Part shown: piece by piece, positions 54,638-63,801 of the stretch
How positions within the stretch are numbered: the first letter of the stretch is position 1
How the letters are laid out: each line of letters starts with the position of its first letter
Assembly: GCA_009996515.1 (NCBI GenBank)
Contig: JAACZV010000017.1
Coordinates: forward strand, 1-64,000
Source: Comamonadaceae bacterium
GTDB lineage: Bacteria > Pseudomonadota > Gammaproteobacteria > Burkholderiales > Burkholderiaceae_C
Length of the DNA: 64,000 bases
Reading direction: 5' to 3'
Position numbers and translations under genes: made by a program
Notes under the pieces: generated by a model
What the model saw: only the letters and a program-made list of their open reading frames with translations
Told to the model about the DNA's origin: nothing
The model's database searches: none

Positions 54638-56539
54638 ATGACCACCACCGCTGCCCCCGCCCCGGCCCAGCCCCAGCGCGCCGGCCTCACCGCGCTGACG
54701 GTGGGCGCCATCGGCGTCGTCTACGGCGACATCGGCACCAGCCCGCTGTACACGGTCAAGGAGATCTTCACGCCCGCCACCGGTGTCGCCGTCACGCCGG
54801 ACACGCTGATCGGCGCCATCTCCGCCATCGTCTGGGCGCTGACGCTGGTGGTCACGCTGAAGTACGTGGTGCTGATCCTGCGCGCCGACAACCGCGGCGA
54901 GGGTGGCGGCCTGGCACTGACGGCGCTGGCCACCCAGGCCGTGCGCGGGCGCCCGGTGCTGCGGCGCTTCCTGCTGCTGCTGGGCGTGGGCGGCGCGACG
55001 CTGTTCTACGGCGACAGCGTCATCACGCCGGCCGTGTCGGTGATGGGCGCCATCGAGGGCCTGGAGATCGCGAGCCCGCAGCTGGAGCGCTATGTGCTGC
55101 CGCTGTCGCTGGTGGTGCTGGTGGGGCTGTTCGTCGTGCAGAAGCACGGCACCCATGCGGTGGGTCGCGTGTTCGGCCCCGTCATCCTGCTGTGGTTCGT
55201 GGTGCTGGCCGTCACCGGCGTGCTGCAGATCGCGCAGCAGCCGGCCATCCTGGCCGCGCTGAACCCGCTGCGCGCGCTGGCCTTCCTGCTCGACCGTGGC
55301 TGGCAGGTGCTGGCCGTCGTGGGCGCCATCGTGCTGGCGCTGACCGGCGCCGAGGCGCTGTATGCCGACATGGGCCACTTCGGCGCCCGGCCCATCCGCA
55401 TCGCCTGGACCGGCATCGTCTTCCCGGCGCTGGCGCTGAACTACCTGGGCCAGGGCGCGCTGCTGATGCGCGAGCCGGCCGCCATCGACAACCCCTTCTA
55501 CCGCCTCTTCCCCGCCGCGCTGGTGCTGCCGGCCGTGGGCCTGGCCGCGCTGGCCGCGGTGATCGCGTCGCAGGCCGTCATCTCGGGCGCCTATTCGATG
55601 ACCAAGCAGGCCATACAGCTGGGCTTTCTGCCGCGCATGCGGGTGCGCAACACCTCGGCCGCCGAGGCCGGCCAGATCTACATCGCCAGCGTGAACTGGG
55701 CGCTGCTGCTGGGCGTGGTGGGCGCGGTGCTGCTGTTCCGCAGCTCGTCGGCGCTGGCCGGCGCCTACGGCATCGCCGTCACGCTGACCATGATGATCAC
55801 GACGGTGCTGACCTTCTTCGTCATCCGCGACGGCTGGCGGCTGCCCAGGCCGCTGGCCTGGGGCGCCACCGCCTTCTTCCTCGCGCTGGACGCGCTGCTG
55901 GTGGCCGGCTGCGCGATCAAGATCGTCGACGGCGGCTGGTTCCCGCTGGCGCTGGGCGCGCTGCTGTTCCTGCTGATGAGCACCTGGGCGCGCGGCCGCA
56001 CGGCCGTGCAGGCACTGGCGCGCGAGGAGGGGCTGGAGCTGCAGCCCTTCCTCGAGAACCTGCAGGCCTTCGGCGACGCCGGGCGCCCGCGCGCGGCACG
56101 CACCGCCGTCTACCCGGTGGCCAACCCGGCGCTGGTGCCGCCGGCGCTGCTGCACAACCTCAAGCACTACCAGGTGCTGCACGAGCGCAACGTGGTGCTG
56201 ACCGTCACGTTCTGCGAGCGGCCCTATGTGCCGCCGGCCGAGCAGTTGAAGCTGGACGAGCTGGCACCCGGCTTCTGGCGGCTCGTCATCAGCTACGGCT
56301 TCATGGACCAGCCCGACGTGCCGGCCGCACTGGCCCGCTGCGAGGCGCTGGGCCTGCACGTCGAGCCGGCCGAGACCAGCTATTTCCTGAGCCGCGAGAC
56401 GCTGGTGCCGCGCACCGGCCTCGCGCATTGGCGCGAGGCGCTGTTCGCCGCGCTGAGCCGCAACGCCAGCGGCGCGGCCGACTACTTCCGCCTGCCCGGC
56501 AACGCGGTCGTCGAGCTGGGCACCAAGATCCAGCTCTGA
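54638..56539 (+). CDS. kup: Low-affinity potassium uptake protein Kup
   Basis: 633 residues, the usual Kup length. The start region [25 protein letters not shown] is diagnostic; twelve TM helices follow, then a cytoplasmic C-terminal domain of about 170 residues ([25 protein letters not shown]). It imports K+ with protons. Start at ATG 54638; longer in-frame sequence to 54344 lies in the divergent gene and is not conserved. Confidence 0.94.
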   Translation: MTTTAAPAPAQPQRAGLTALTVGAIGVVYGDIGTSPLYTVKEIFTPATGVAVTPDTLIGAISAIVWALTLVVTLKYVVLILRADNRGEGGGLALTALATQAVRGRPVLRRFLLLLGVGGATLFYGDSVITPAVSVMGAIEGLEIASPQLERYVLPLSLVVLVGLFVVQKHGTHAVGRVFGPVILLWFVVLAVTGVLQIAQQPAILAALNPLRALAFLLDRGWQVLAVVGAIVLALTGAEALYADMGHFGARPIRIAWTGIVFPALALNYLGQGALLMREPAAIDNPFYRLFPAALVLPAVGLAALAAVIASQAVISGAYSMTKQAIQLGFLPRMRVRNTSAAEAGQIYIASVNWALLLGVVGAVLLFRSSSALAGAYGIAVTLTMMITTVLTFFVIRDGWRLPRPLAWGATAFFLALDALLVAGCAIKIVDGGWFPLALGALLFLLMSTWARGRTAVQALAREEGLELQPFLENLQAFGDAGRPRAARTAVYPVANPALVPPALLHNLKHYQVLHERNVVLTVTFCERPYVPPAEQLKLDELAPGFWRLVISYGFMDQPDVPAALARCEALGLHVEPAETSYFLSRETLVPRTGLAHWREALFAALSRNASGAADYFRLPGNAVVELGTKIQL

Positions 56540-56545
56540 GGTTGG

Positions 56546-57022
56546 CTACAGCGGCAGTTCGGTGAAGTAGCGGCCGCCGTGGAAGATCAGCGGCTGCGCG
56601 CCGGGGCGGGCCGTGCAGCGCTCCACCTCGCCGACGAAGATGACATGGTCGCCCTCCTCGTAGCGGCTGCGGTTGGCGCATTCGAAGGTGGCGACGGCGC
56701 CGTCCAGCACCGGCGCGCCGCCCGCGCCCTCGCGCCAGGCCACGCCGGCGAAGCGGTCGATGTCGCGGGTCGCGAAGCGCTGGGCCAGATCCTTCTGGTC
56801 GGCGGCGAGGATGTTGATCGCATAGTGCGAGCCGCGCGTGAAGACGGGCATGGAGCCGGCGCGGCGCGCCAGGCTCCACAGCACCAGCGGCGGGTCCAGC
56901 GACACGGAATTGAAGGAATTGGCGGTCAGGCCCACGAGGCTGCCATCCGCCGAGCGCACGGTGACGATGGTCACGCCGGTGGCGAAAAGCCCCAGGGCGG
57001 CGCGAAATTGCTGGCTGTCCAT
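56546..57022 (-). CDS. Flavin reductase-like domain protein
   Basis: 158 residues with the FMN-binding split-barrel of the HpaC/flavin reductase family: FRAALGLFATGVTIVTVRSADGSLVGLTANSFNSVSLDPPLVLWSL, HYAINILAADQ and DHVIFVGEVERC. Such proteins supply reduced flavin to two-component monooxygenases or halogenases. A flavin-dependent halogenase is encoded 4.3 kb to the right, but direct partnership is speculation. It is convergent with kup and divergent from the M48 gene. Confidence 0.9.
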   Translation of the reverse strand: MDSQQFRAALGLFATGVTIVTVRSADGSLVGLTANSFNSVSLDPPLVLWSLARRAGSMPVFTRGSHYAINILAADQKDLAQRFATRDIDRFAGVAWREGAGGAPVLDGAVATFECANRSRYEEGDHVIFVGEVERCTARPGAQPLIFHGGRYFTELPL

Positions 57023-57079
57023 GGGGCGATTGTCGCCAGTCCTACGAAAGGCCCGCCGGCGCCACCGCACAATGCCGGC

Positions 57080-58048
57080 ATGCATGCCGACGACTTCCAG
57101 GTCCGCGACGACCTGCAGTTCACCGATCCGCCGCGCCGCCAGTTCGGCGCCTGCGCCGACTGCGCGGCCGGCCGCTGCACGCCGCCCGCCCGGCGCGGCC
57201 GGCGCCTCTTCACGGGCCTGCTGGCCGCCGGCGGCGCCGCCGCCTTCGTGCCGGCCTGGGCGCGTGAGGGCGTGGATGTGGGGCCCAAGAGCAAGTTCAC
57301 CGGCCTCATCTCGGCCGAACAGCTGGAGCAGGCCGGCGGCCAGCAATACGCGCAGATGATGCAGCAGGCCGGCCAGCAGCGCGCGCTGGCGCCCATGGAG
57401 CATCCGCAGCTGCAGAGGCTGCGCTACATCGCGCAGCGCATCATCCCGTTCAGCTACGAGTGGAACCCCCGCGCGCAGCAATGGAAGTGGGAGGTCAACC
57501 TGCTGGGCAGCCCGGAGCTGAACGCCTTCTGCATGCCGGGCGGCAAGATCGCCTTCTATTACGGCATCCTCGAGAAGCTCAAGCTGGAGGATGACGAGGT
57601 CGCCGCCATCATGGGCCACGAGGTGGCGCACGCACTGCGCGAGCATGCGCGCGAGCGGGTGGGCAAGACGGCCGTCACGAATGGCCTCATCGAGCTGGGC
57701 TCGGCCTTCCTGGGCCTGGGCAACCTCGGCCGCGGCCTGGCCAACCTGGGCGGGCAGTTGCTGACACTGCGCTTCAGCCGCGGCGACGAGAGCGAGGCCG
57801 ACCTGGTCGGCATCGAGCTGGCCGCCCGCGCCGGCTACGACCCGGCCGCCGCCGTGCGGCTGTGGGAAAAGATGATGGCCGCCAGCCAGGGCGCGCCGCC
57901 GCAGTGGCTGTCCACCCACCCGGCCAACACGACGCGTATCCGCGACATCCAGGCCAACCTGCCCAAGGTGGAGGGGCTGTACGCGCGCGCGCCCAGGCCG
58001 GAGCGGCGCTTCCCCGTCGCGCCGCCGCTCAAGCGGGCGGCCGGCTGA
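57080..58048 (+). CDS. M48 family metallopeptidase
   Basis: 322 residues. The N-terminal part has a twin-arginine-rich stretch followed by a hydrophobic segment (RRGRRLFTGLLAAGGAAAFVPAWA), suggesting export with or without lipid anchoring. The peptidase domain has zinc motif HEVAH at 180-184 followed by FSRGDESEADLVGIELAARAGYD (third ligand Glu). Probably a periplasmic quality-control protease (YcaL/LoiP-like). ATG 57080 lies in a 57-bp divergent gap with the flavin reductase gene. Confidence 0.9.
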   Translation: MHADDFQVRDDLQFTDPPRRQFGACADCAAGRCTPPARRGRRLFTGLLAAGGAAAFVPAWAREGVDVGPKSKFTGLISAEQLEQAGGQQYAQMMQQAGQQRALAPMEHPQLQRLRYIAQRIIPFSYEWNPRAQQWKWEVNLLGSPELNAFCMPGGKIAFYYGILEKLKLEDDEVAAIMGHEVAHALREHARERVGKTAVTNGLIELGSAFLGLGNLGRGLANLGGQLLTLRFSRGDESEADLVGIELAARAGYDPAAAVRLWEKMMAASQGAPPQWLSTHPANTTRIRDIQANLPKVEGLYARAPRPERRFPVAPPLKRAAG

Positions 58049-58069
58049 GCGCCGGCCGGTCGGCGCGCA

Positions 58070-58702
58070 TCACCAGCGCGCCGGCAGCGTCTTCAGGCGC
58101 TGGTACTCGCCGGCGGCCACGCGGCGCAGATAACCGCCCAGCTCCAGGTCCTTGACCAGCTTGGACACCATCTCGCGCGAGCAGCCCAGGCGCTGGGCCA
58201 TGCCCTGGTGGGTCAGCTCCAGGTGGCGGCCGTCGGCGGTGGACTGGTCCACCAGGTTCTTCAGGCGCCCGTAGACGTCGTTCAGCGCCAGCTGCTTGGT
58301 CGACAGCGTGGCCGCGCGCGCGCGGCGTATGACCTTGGTCAGCAGCTCGAAGGCGAACTCCGGGTGCTCGCTGATGTGGGTCAGCAGGCTGGCGCGCGTG
58401 ACCATGACGAGGCGGCTGGCCTCCTCGGTGATGACGCTGGCCGAGCGCGGGCCGCCGTCCAGGCTCATCTCGCCGACGTACTCGCCGGGGCCGTAGACGC
58501 CGTAGGTGATCTCGCGGCCGCGCGCATCGCTGGCGTAGGCGCGCAGCGAGCCGGCCAGGATCAGGTAGAGGTTGTCGCCGATCGAGCCTTCCTCGATCAG
58601 CATGACGCCCTTGCGGTAGCTGCGCGCGATGCCGCGCGCGGCCAGCAGCCGCAGCGACGGCGGCAGGGCGTGGAATTCGTGGTCGAGGGATTCGTCAGCC
58701 AT
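58070..58702 (-). CDS. Crp/Fnr-family transcriptional regulator
   Basis: 210 residues from ATG 58702. The cyclic-nucleotide-binding-like beta-roll has GVMLIEEGSIGDNLYLILAGSLRAY and GPGEYVGEMSLDGGPRSASV. A long dimer helix follows, then a Crp-type HTH (LTHQGMAQRLGCSREMVSKLVKDLELGGYL). The N-terminal cysteines of oxygen-sensing FNR are absent. GEMSLDGGPRSASV is like the cAMP pocket but not a perfect match, so the ligand is uncertain. This protein need not be the one acting at the FNR box at 29114. Confidence 0.88.
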   Translation of the reverse strand: MADESLDHEFHALPPSLRLLAARGIARSYRKGVMLIEEGSIGDNLYLILAGSLRAYASDARGREITYGVYGPGEYVGEMSLDGGPRSASVITEEASRLVMVTRASLLTHISEHPEFAFELLTKVIRRARAATLSTKQLALNDVYGRLKNLVDQSTADGRHLELTHQGMAQRLGCSREMVSKLVKDLELGGYLRRVAAGEYQRLKTLPARW

Positions 58703-58874
58703 CCGGACTGCACCGCGGGCATGAGGTCCGCGAGCGCGCCGAATGTTAGCCCCTCGTCCAAGGAGCACCCGGGTGGGCTCCCCGAGGGGCGGCGATGCTG
58801 GCGGCAGCTAGCCTCGCGCTCGTCGCCCGAGGCGGGCCGGCTTGGGCGCGGCCCGGCGCCCGGCCCGCAGGGGG

Positions 58875-59552
58875 TCAGTTCACCAGCTTGGCCGGCCGCA
58901 GCGATGACACCAGCGGCGGCAGCAGCGCGAGCTGGCGCATCAGCTCGCCGATGCTGTCGGCGCCGCTCTTGGCGCGGATGCTCTGGATCTGGCTGCGCAC
59001 CGTCGAGATGGCCACGCCCTGGCGCCGCGCCACCTCGGTGGGCTTGACGCCGTTGGACAGCGCCTTCAGCACCTCGGTCTCGGCCGGCGTCAGCTGGTAG
59101 CGCAGCGCAAACCACTGGGCGGCGAGGTCGCCGCAGAGCTGGCGGCGTTCCAGGATCAGCAGCACGGCGGCCTGGCTGACGTCGCGGTTGAGCGGCACGA
59201 CGACGACGTTGGCGCGGCCGCATTCGGCGCGCCCGTCGCCCAGGCGCAGCAGGCAGCGCCTGCCGCTGGCCTCGGCTCCTTCCAGCGCCTCGGCCAGCGG
59301 CACGGCGTCGGTCAGCAGGCGGGCGCGCAGATGCTGGCCCACGAGCTCCAGCGGATGGTTGTCATCCAGCGATGCGCGCGCCGCCAGGTTGGCATGCAGC
59401 ACGCGGCCCGCGCCGTTGAGCAGCACGACGCCGTGGTCGAGCTCCTCCAGCACCAAACCCAGCCATTGACTGGACAGCGATGCCGCGGCGCGGCGCTCGC
59501 GAGGACGGGTGCCGGCGGTCTGGCCCGGCTGAGCAAATTCGGACATCCACAT
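58875..59552 (-). CDS. LuxR-type HTH transcriptional regulator with PAS-like domain
   Basis: 225 residues from ATG 59552, chosen for AAAGGAG 7 nt upstream. The N-terminal half is PAS-like (LVLEELDHGVVLLNGAGRVLHANLAAR). The C-terminal half is a LuxR/GerE HTH (YQLTPAETEVLKALSNGVKPTEVARRQGVAISTVRSQIQSIRAKSG). There is no receiver domain, so it is not a classical response regulator; the signal is unknown. Confidence 0.87.
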   Translation of the reverse strand: MWMSEFAQPGQTAGTRPRERRAAASLSSQWLGLVLEELDHGVVLLNGAGRVLHANLAARASLDDNHPLELVGQHLRARLLTDAVPLAEALEGAEASGRRCLLRLGDGRAECGRANVVVVPLNRDVSQAAVLLILERRQLCGDLAAQWFALRYQLTPAETEVLKALSNGVKPTEVARRQGVAISTVRSQIQSIRAKSGADSIGELMRQLALLPPLVSSLRPAKLVN

Positions 59553-59668
59553 CGAAGCACTCCTTTGCCCGCACCTGCGAGCCATCATCAAAGGGTAGGA
59601 GAGCAGGTTTGGACACGAGCGTAAATGTTGCTCGATGTGTTTGTGAATGAATTACGGTGAAGCGTCGC

Positions 59669-60310
59669 TCAAACGCCATCCGCAACATAGGGATTGCCGA
59701 GGCGCTCCCTGCCGATGCTGCTCTCCGGCCCATGCCCGGGAATGAAGACGGTGTCATCGCCCATGGGCCACAGGCGCTGGCGGATGGCGTCGATCAGCTG
59801 CTGGTGGTTGCCGCCCGGGAAATCGGTGCGGCCTATGCTGCCGGCGAACAGCACGTCGCCGACGAAGGCGCGCTGGGCCGGGGCCGAGTGGAAGACGACA
59901 TGGCCCGGCGTGTGGCCGGGGCAGTGGCGCACGGTGAGCGTCTCCTGGCCGATCTGCACGGTGTCGCCGTCCTGCAGCCAGCGGTCGGGCGTGAAGCCCT
60001 CGGCCGGCGGGAAGCCGAACATCCGGCTCTGCTGCGCCAGGCCGTCTATCCAGAACTGGTCGCCCGGATGCGGCCCGATGATGGGCAGGCCTTGCTCGCG
60101 CGCCAGCTGCCCCGCGCCGCCGGCATGGTCGATGTGGGCATGGGTCAGCCAGATGGCCTTCAGGTTCAGGCCGCGCTCGCGCACGGCCGCCAGCAGCCGC
60201 GGCAGCTCGCCGCCGGGGTCGATGACGGCGGCGTCGCGCGTGGCGTCGCACCACACGATGGAGCAGTTCTGCTGGAACGGGGTGACGGGCAGGGTCAGGT
60301 ACTGGAGCAT
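59669..60310 (-). CDS. MBL-fold metallo-hydrolase (glyoxalase II-like)
   Basis: 213 residues. Metal-binding motif THAHIDHAGG, then His in HCPGHTPGHVVF, Asp in VGDVLF and His in FIPGHGP complete the dinuclear site of the metallo-beta-lactamase superfamily. The short form without the glyoxalase II C-terminal helical domain matches YcbL-like proteins. It probably hydrolyses a small thioester such as a glutathione conjugate, but the substrate is not established. Divergent from the serine acetyltransferase gene, 51 bp apart. Confidence 0.9.
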   Translation of the reverse strand: MLQYLTLPVTPFQQNCSIVWCDATRDAAVIDPGGELPRLLAAVRERGLNLKAIWLTHAHIDHAGGAGQLAREQGLPIIGPHPGDQFWIDGLAQQSRMFGFPPAEGFTPDRWLQDGDTVQIGQETLTVRHCPGHTPGHVVFHSAPAQRAFVGDVLFAGSIGRTDFPGGNHQQLIDAIRQRLWPMGDDTVFIPGHGPESSIGRERLGNPYVADGV

Positions 60311-60361
60311 GGCGGCATTGTCCGCAACGCCGCTGCGGGCGGATTTCTATACTCGAAGCCC

Positions 60362-61288
60362 ATGACCCAAGCCGCTCCCACCCCCGCATCGACGCCCGCC
60401 CCCGGCGATGAGCTGCCGTCCGTCGTCGAGGCGCTGCGTGGCGCGCGCATGCGCTGGCGCGAGGCGCACCGGCGCGGCGGCGACGGCCGCGAGCTGCCGT
60501 CGCGCGAGCTGCTGGCGGCCATGGTGCAAGGCCTGTCGGGCGCGTTGTTCCCGATGCGCCTGGGCCCGCCGACGCTGCGGCCCGAGGACGAGGACTTCTA
60601 CGTCGGCCACACGCTGGGTGCGGCCATGACGACGCTGCGCCAGCAGGCCGCGCTGGAGCTGCGCCACGACGCCCGCCAGCGCGGCGAGCGCGAGCCCAGC
60701 GGTGACGCCGCCGAGCTGGCCGGGCGCTTTCTGCGCGCGCTGCCGGCCGTGCGCGTGCTGCTGGACAGCGACGTGCTCGCCGCCTACCGCGGCGACCCGG
60801 CGGCGCGCAGCGTCGACGAGGTGCTGCTGTGCTACCCGGGCGTGCGTGCGCTGATCAGCCACCGGCTGGCCCATGAGCTCTACCGGCTGGGCCTGCCGCT
60901 GATCGCCCGCGTCATCGCCGAGCTGGCCCATGCCGAGACCGGCATCGACATCCATCCCGGCGCCACCCTGGGCAGTGGCTGCTTCATCGACCATGGCACC
61001 GGCGTCGTCATCGGCGAGACGGCTGTCCTGGGGCGGGGCGTGCGCATCTACCAGAACGTCACGCTGGGCGCCAAGAGCATCCCCACCGACGACGACGGCC
61101 ATGCCGTCAAGGGCCAGCCGCGCCACCCCATCGTCGAGGACGAGGTGGTCATCTATGCCGGTGCCACGGTGCTGGGCCGCGTCACCATAGGCCGCGGCTC
61201 GGTCATAGGCGGCAATGTGTGGCTGACGCGCAGCGTGCCGCCAGGCAGCGTCGTCACGCAGGCCGACTCGGTGGGCTGCCCGGGCTGA
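60362..61288 (+). CDS. Serine O-acetyltransferase (EpsC/CysE type)
   Basis: 308 residues. An N-terminal helical domain (about 1-180) is followed by a left-handed beta-helix of hexapeptide repeats. Its active-site segment ETGIDIHPGATLGSGCFIDHGTGVVIGETAVLGRGVRIYQNVTLGAKS carries the catalytic Asp and His. The end is GSVIGGNVWLTRSVPPGSVVTQAD. It acetylates serine as the first step of cysteine synthesis. The length and layout match the longer EpsC form rather than E. coli CysE. Confidence 0.9.
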   Translation: MTQAAPTPASTPAPGDELPSVVEALRGARMRWREAHRRGGDGRELPSRELLAAMVQGLSGALFPMRLGPPTLRPEDEDFYVGHTLGAAMTTLRQQAALELRHDARQRGEREPSGDAAELAGRFLRALPAVRVLLDSDVLAAYRGDPAARSVDEVLLCYPGVRALISHRLAHELYRLGLPLIARVIAELAHAETGIDIHPGATLGSGCFIDHGTGVVIGETAVLGRGVRIYQNVTLGAKSIPTDDDGHAVKGQPRHPIVEDEVVIYAGATVLGRVTIGRGSVIGGNVWLTRSVPPGSVVTQADSVGCPG

Positions 61289-61318
61289 GTCCGGCGTCGG
61301 CGGCCCGGTCCTGGGCGC

Positions 61319-62863
61319 TCAGCGCCCGGCGTTGATCTGCTGGATCAGCGCGCGGTGGCCGGGCAGCTCGGCCAGCGCACGATCGGCGAAGCGCTGGATC
61401 TTGGCGAAGACCTTGTCCGCCTCGTCCATGCGGGGGAAGTCGTGCCGGCCGGCGCCCAGGTCGGTCGCGAAGCCCATGCCGTAGAGGATGTACTGGTAGT
61501 TGAAGAAGGCGAAGGTCTCGGTGTCCAGCGCGAAGTCGAAGCGGCCCGGCGGGCGCAGCTTCCATTCCTCCAGCAGGCCGGCCAGGCGCCCGGGGATGCT
61601 GGCTGCGGCGGCGTTGTCGCGCCAGAAGGGCTCGGGGCGCCGACTCAACGCATAGTGCAGCTTCAGGAAGTTGATGATGTTGTCGAAGCGCGCCGTCATC
61701 AGCTCGTTGAAGCGCCGCGCCGGCGCGGCGACGGGGCCGCTGTGCGGCAGCATCTCCGCGATCATGGCCGCGGCCGCCTCGACCAGCACCAGGCCGGTGG
61801 CCTCCAGCGGCTCCAGGAAGCCGGCCGACAGGCCCACCGCCACGCAGTTGCCCACCCATTGGCGCTCGCGGTAGCCGGGGTTGAAGGGGATGCTGCGCAT
61901 CGCGAGGTCTTCATGGCCGCTTGCCTGACCATTTCGGCAGTAGGCGCGCAGCAGCTCCGCGGCGCGCTCGTCGCCGAGATGGCGGCTGGAGTAGACGCAG
62001 CCGATGCCGCGCGCGCCGTTCAGGCCGATCTCCCACAGCCAGCCGGCCTCATGGGCGGTGGCGACGGTGCAGCTCTCCATGACGGCGTCGTCCGCCAGCG
62101 GGATCTTGCAGGCCAGCGCGCGGTCGGCGAACAGCTGGTGGCGCACCGACTTGAACTCGCTGCCCAGCGCGCGGCCGATGAGCTCGGCGCGAAAGCCCGT
62201 GCAGTCGATGTAGAGCTCCGCCTCGAAGCGACCCTGCTGGGCGGTGTCCAGGTGGGCGATGGCGCCCTGTTCGTCCAGCGCCACGCGGGTCACCGTGCCC
62301 TGCACATGGCGCACGCCCAGCTCGCGGGCGCGCCCGGCCAGCAGCGCAGCCAGCTTGCGCGCGTCGAAGTGGTAGGCGTAGTTCAGCGGCGCTGCGTAGG
62401 CTGCCTCGCCGGCGCGTTTGGGCGCGCGCTGCGCCGCGGCCACGCGCGTCTGCAGCGTCATGGCCTCGGCGAAGGGCGGCCGCGTGGCCGGGTCCTGCAG
62501 CAGCCAGTAGGGCACGAGGTTGAGGTCCTCGGCGTAGAAGGGCGCCTCGAAGGGGTGGAAGAACTGGTGCGGCGCCGCGCCGGCCGGCGCCGGCACCCAG
62601 TCCACGAAGCGTATGCCCTGCTTGAGCGTGGCGGCGGTCTCGCGGATGAACCGCGCCTCGTCGATGCCCAGGAACTGCAGCGTGCCGCGGATGGTGGGGA
62701 AGGTGCCCTCGCCGACGCCCACGATGCCGATGTCGGGCGACTCCAGCACCGTCACCTCCAGGTGGCCGTGCGCCGACAGGCGCAGGAAGCGGGCCAGGTA
62801 GGCGGCGGTCAGCCATCCGGCCGTGCCGCCGCCGACGATGAGGATGCGTCGCTTGGGAGTCAT
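61319..62863 (-). CDS. Flavin-dependent tryptophan-halogenase family protein
   Basis: 514 residues from ATG 62863, whose ATGA overlap with the toxin gene favours it over an earlier ATG at 62890. FAD-binding GGGTAG at 11-16, GVGEGTFPTI, catalytic-lysine segment TLKQGIRFVDW (Lys81) and the Glu segment FLEPLEATG (Glu351/354) are all in place. The motif WxWxIP reads WLWEIG here (275-280), with Gly for Pro. The family uses reduced FAD, O2 and halide to halogenate tryptophan or other aromatic scaffolds; specificity cannot be read from the sequence. No biosynthetic cluster surrounds it. Confidence 0.87.
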   Translation of the reverse strand: MTPKRRILIVGGGTAGWLTAAYLARFLRLSAHGHLEVTVLESPDIGIVGVGEGTFPTIRGTLQFLGIDEARFIRETAATLKQGIRFVDWVPAPAGAAPHQFFHPFEAPFYAEDLNLVPYWLLQDPATRPPFAEAMTLQTRVAAAQRAPKRAGEAAYAAPLNYAYHFDARKLAALLAGRARELGVRHVQGTVTRVALDEQGAIAHLDTAQQGRFEAELYIDCTGFRAELIGRALGSEFKSVRHQLFADRALACKIPLADDAVMESCTVATAHEAGWLWEIGLNGARGIGCVYSSRHLGDERAAELLRAYCRNGQASGHEDLAMRSIPFNPGYRERQWVGNCVAVGLSAGFLEPLEATGLVLVEAAAAMIAEMLPHSGPVAAPARRFNELMTARFDNIINFLKLHYALSRRPEPFWRDNAAAASIPGRLAGLLEEWKLRPPGRFDFALDTETFAFFNYQYILYGMGFATDLGAGRHDFPRMDEADKVFAKIQRFADRALAELPGHRALIQQINAGR

Positions 62864-63357
62864 GCGCGGGTGTAGAGGTTCTTCAGCCATTGGTGGCCGG
62901 TCTGGGTGCCATGGGCCCAGTCCTCGTCGTCGTCGCCGGGCGGGGCGATGTAGCCGGAGGGGTTGAGCAGCTTCACGCGGCCGGCGCGGAAGGCCGAGAC
63001 GCGGTGGGTCACGAAGGTCAGGCCATGCTCCAGCGCGGTGGCGGCGAGCAGGCCGTCGCGCGTGTTGGCATAGGGCAGCTGGGCGCGGCGGCGCACGACG
63101 GCCGCATCCACCGGCAGCACGCGGCCGTCGAAGGCCGGCATGACGCGGCCGTCTATCCAGTCGCGCACCACCAGGCCGGCGGCGCGGTCGCGGCGCGCCA
63201 GCCGGGCGGCGGCGGTCTCGATCTCCAGCAGGTTCAGCGCCGAGATGAAGAGCTTCTGGCGCGGCAGGCCGGCCGCCCAGGCGGCCAGGCCGGCGTCGGA
63301 CTGGCCGGCCTTGGCCTTGCGCAGCTCCAGCACGATGCCGGTGTCGAGCAGGAACAT
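62860..63357 (-). CDS. PIN-domain toxin (VapC/FitB-like)
   Basis: 165 residues. Acidic PIN residues are Asp5 (FLLDTGIVLEL), Glu in SALNLLEIETAA and Asp in NTRDGLLAATALEHGLTFVTH; the usual last acidic residue after VTH is unclear. A C-terminal extension of about 30 residues (PPGDDDEDWAHGTQTGHQWL) exceeds typical VapC length. Start overlaps the antitoxin stop (TGATG); stop overlaps the halogenase start (ATGA). Ribonuclease toxin by family. Confidence 0.85.
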   Translation of the reverse strand: MFLLDTGIVLELRKAKAGQSDAGLAAWAAGLPRQKLFISALNLLEIETAAARLARRDRAAGLVVRDWIDGRVMPAFDGRVLPVDAAVVRRRAQLPYANTRDGLLAATALEHGLTFVTHRVSAFRAGRVKLLNPSGYIAPPGDDDEDWAHGTQTGHQWLKNLYTRA

Positions 63358-63605
63358 CAGAGGTCCTCGCGGTGATCCCAGGCGCCGTCGGCCGAGGCGT
63401 CGCGGGCGTCCAGCGCCACCGTCTCGGGCAGGGCCAGCAGCTCCAGGATGCTCTCGCCCTCGCCGGTCAGGCGGCGGTACTCGGCGATGCTCAGCAGTAC
63501 ATGGCTGGGCTGGCCACGGTCGGTGATGACCACGGGCTCGACCTGGGCCGCGCGCTTGGCCTGGCTGACGTCGCGGTTGAACTCGCGGCTGGTGATGAGT
63601 TTCAT
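63357..63605 (-). CDS. Phd/YefM-family antitoxin
   Basis: 82 residues: MKLITSREFNRDVSQAKRAA, then EPVVITDRGQPSHVLLSIAEYRRLTGE, the Phd/YefM fold, and an acidic C-terminal tail that would bind the toxin. It overlaps the PIN toxin start by one base (TGATG). The inverted repeat ATGTA-GG-TACAT at 63649-63660, 44 bp upstream, is a possible operator for autorepression. Confidence 0.87.
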   Translation of the reverse strand: MKLITSREFNRDVSQAKRAAQVEPVVITDRGQPSHVLLSIAEYRRLTGEGESILELLALPETVALDARDASADGAWDHREDL

Positions 63606-63648
63606 CGCCGCGCGAATGTAGCGGCCGGCCTGCCGTGCCGCAATCCGG

Positions 63649-63660
63649 ATGTAGGTACAT
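63649..63660. promoter_or_regulatory. Inverted repeat upstream of the Phd antitoxin gene
   Basis: ATGTA-GG-TACAT, 44 bp before the antitoxin start. ATGTAG also recurs at 63616-63621. Candidate operator of the toxin-antitoxin pair. Confidence 0.35.
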
Positions 63661-63748
63661 AGGCCCATCGCCGTTCGACCCGATGGACAGCGCAATCCCC
63701 GCTGGCACAGTGCAAACGGCGGATGGGCGAGAGGGTGCATCCGCTGCA

Positions 63749-63778
63749 GACAACGTTGTCGCCTGCCAACCGCAGGCG
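63749..63778. promoter_or_regulatory. Palindrome and hairpin upstream of the antiporter gene
   Basis: GACAACGTTGTC (63749-63760) is a perfect 12-bp palindrome. It is followed by CGCCTGC-N5-GCAGGCG (63760-63778), a 7-bp stem ending 23 bp before the antiporter ATG. Confidence 0.35.
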
Positions 63779-63801
63779 TCACAGGACCGACAAGGCTGCC
63801 C

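Noticed and set aside
58070-58702. Crp/Fnr-type regulator as the oxygen-sensing FNR for the box at 29114
   Set aside because: It lacks the N-terminal cysteines needed for a 4Fe-4S cluster, so another FNR/Anr gene elsewhere is more likely.
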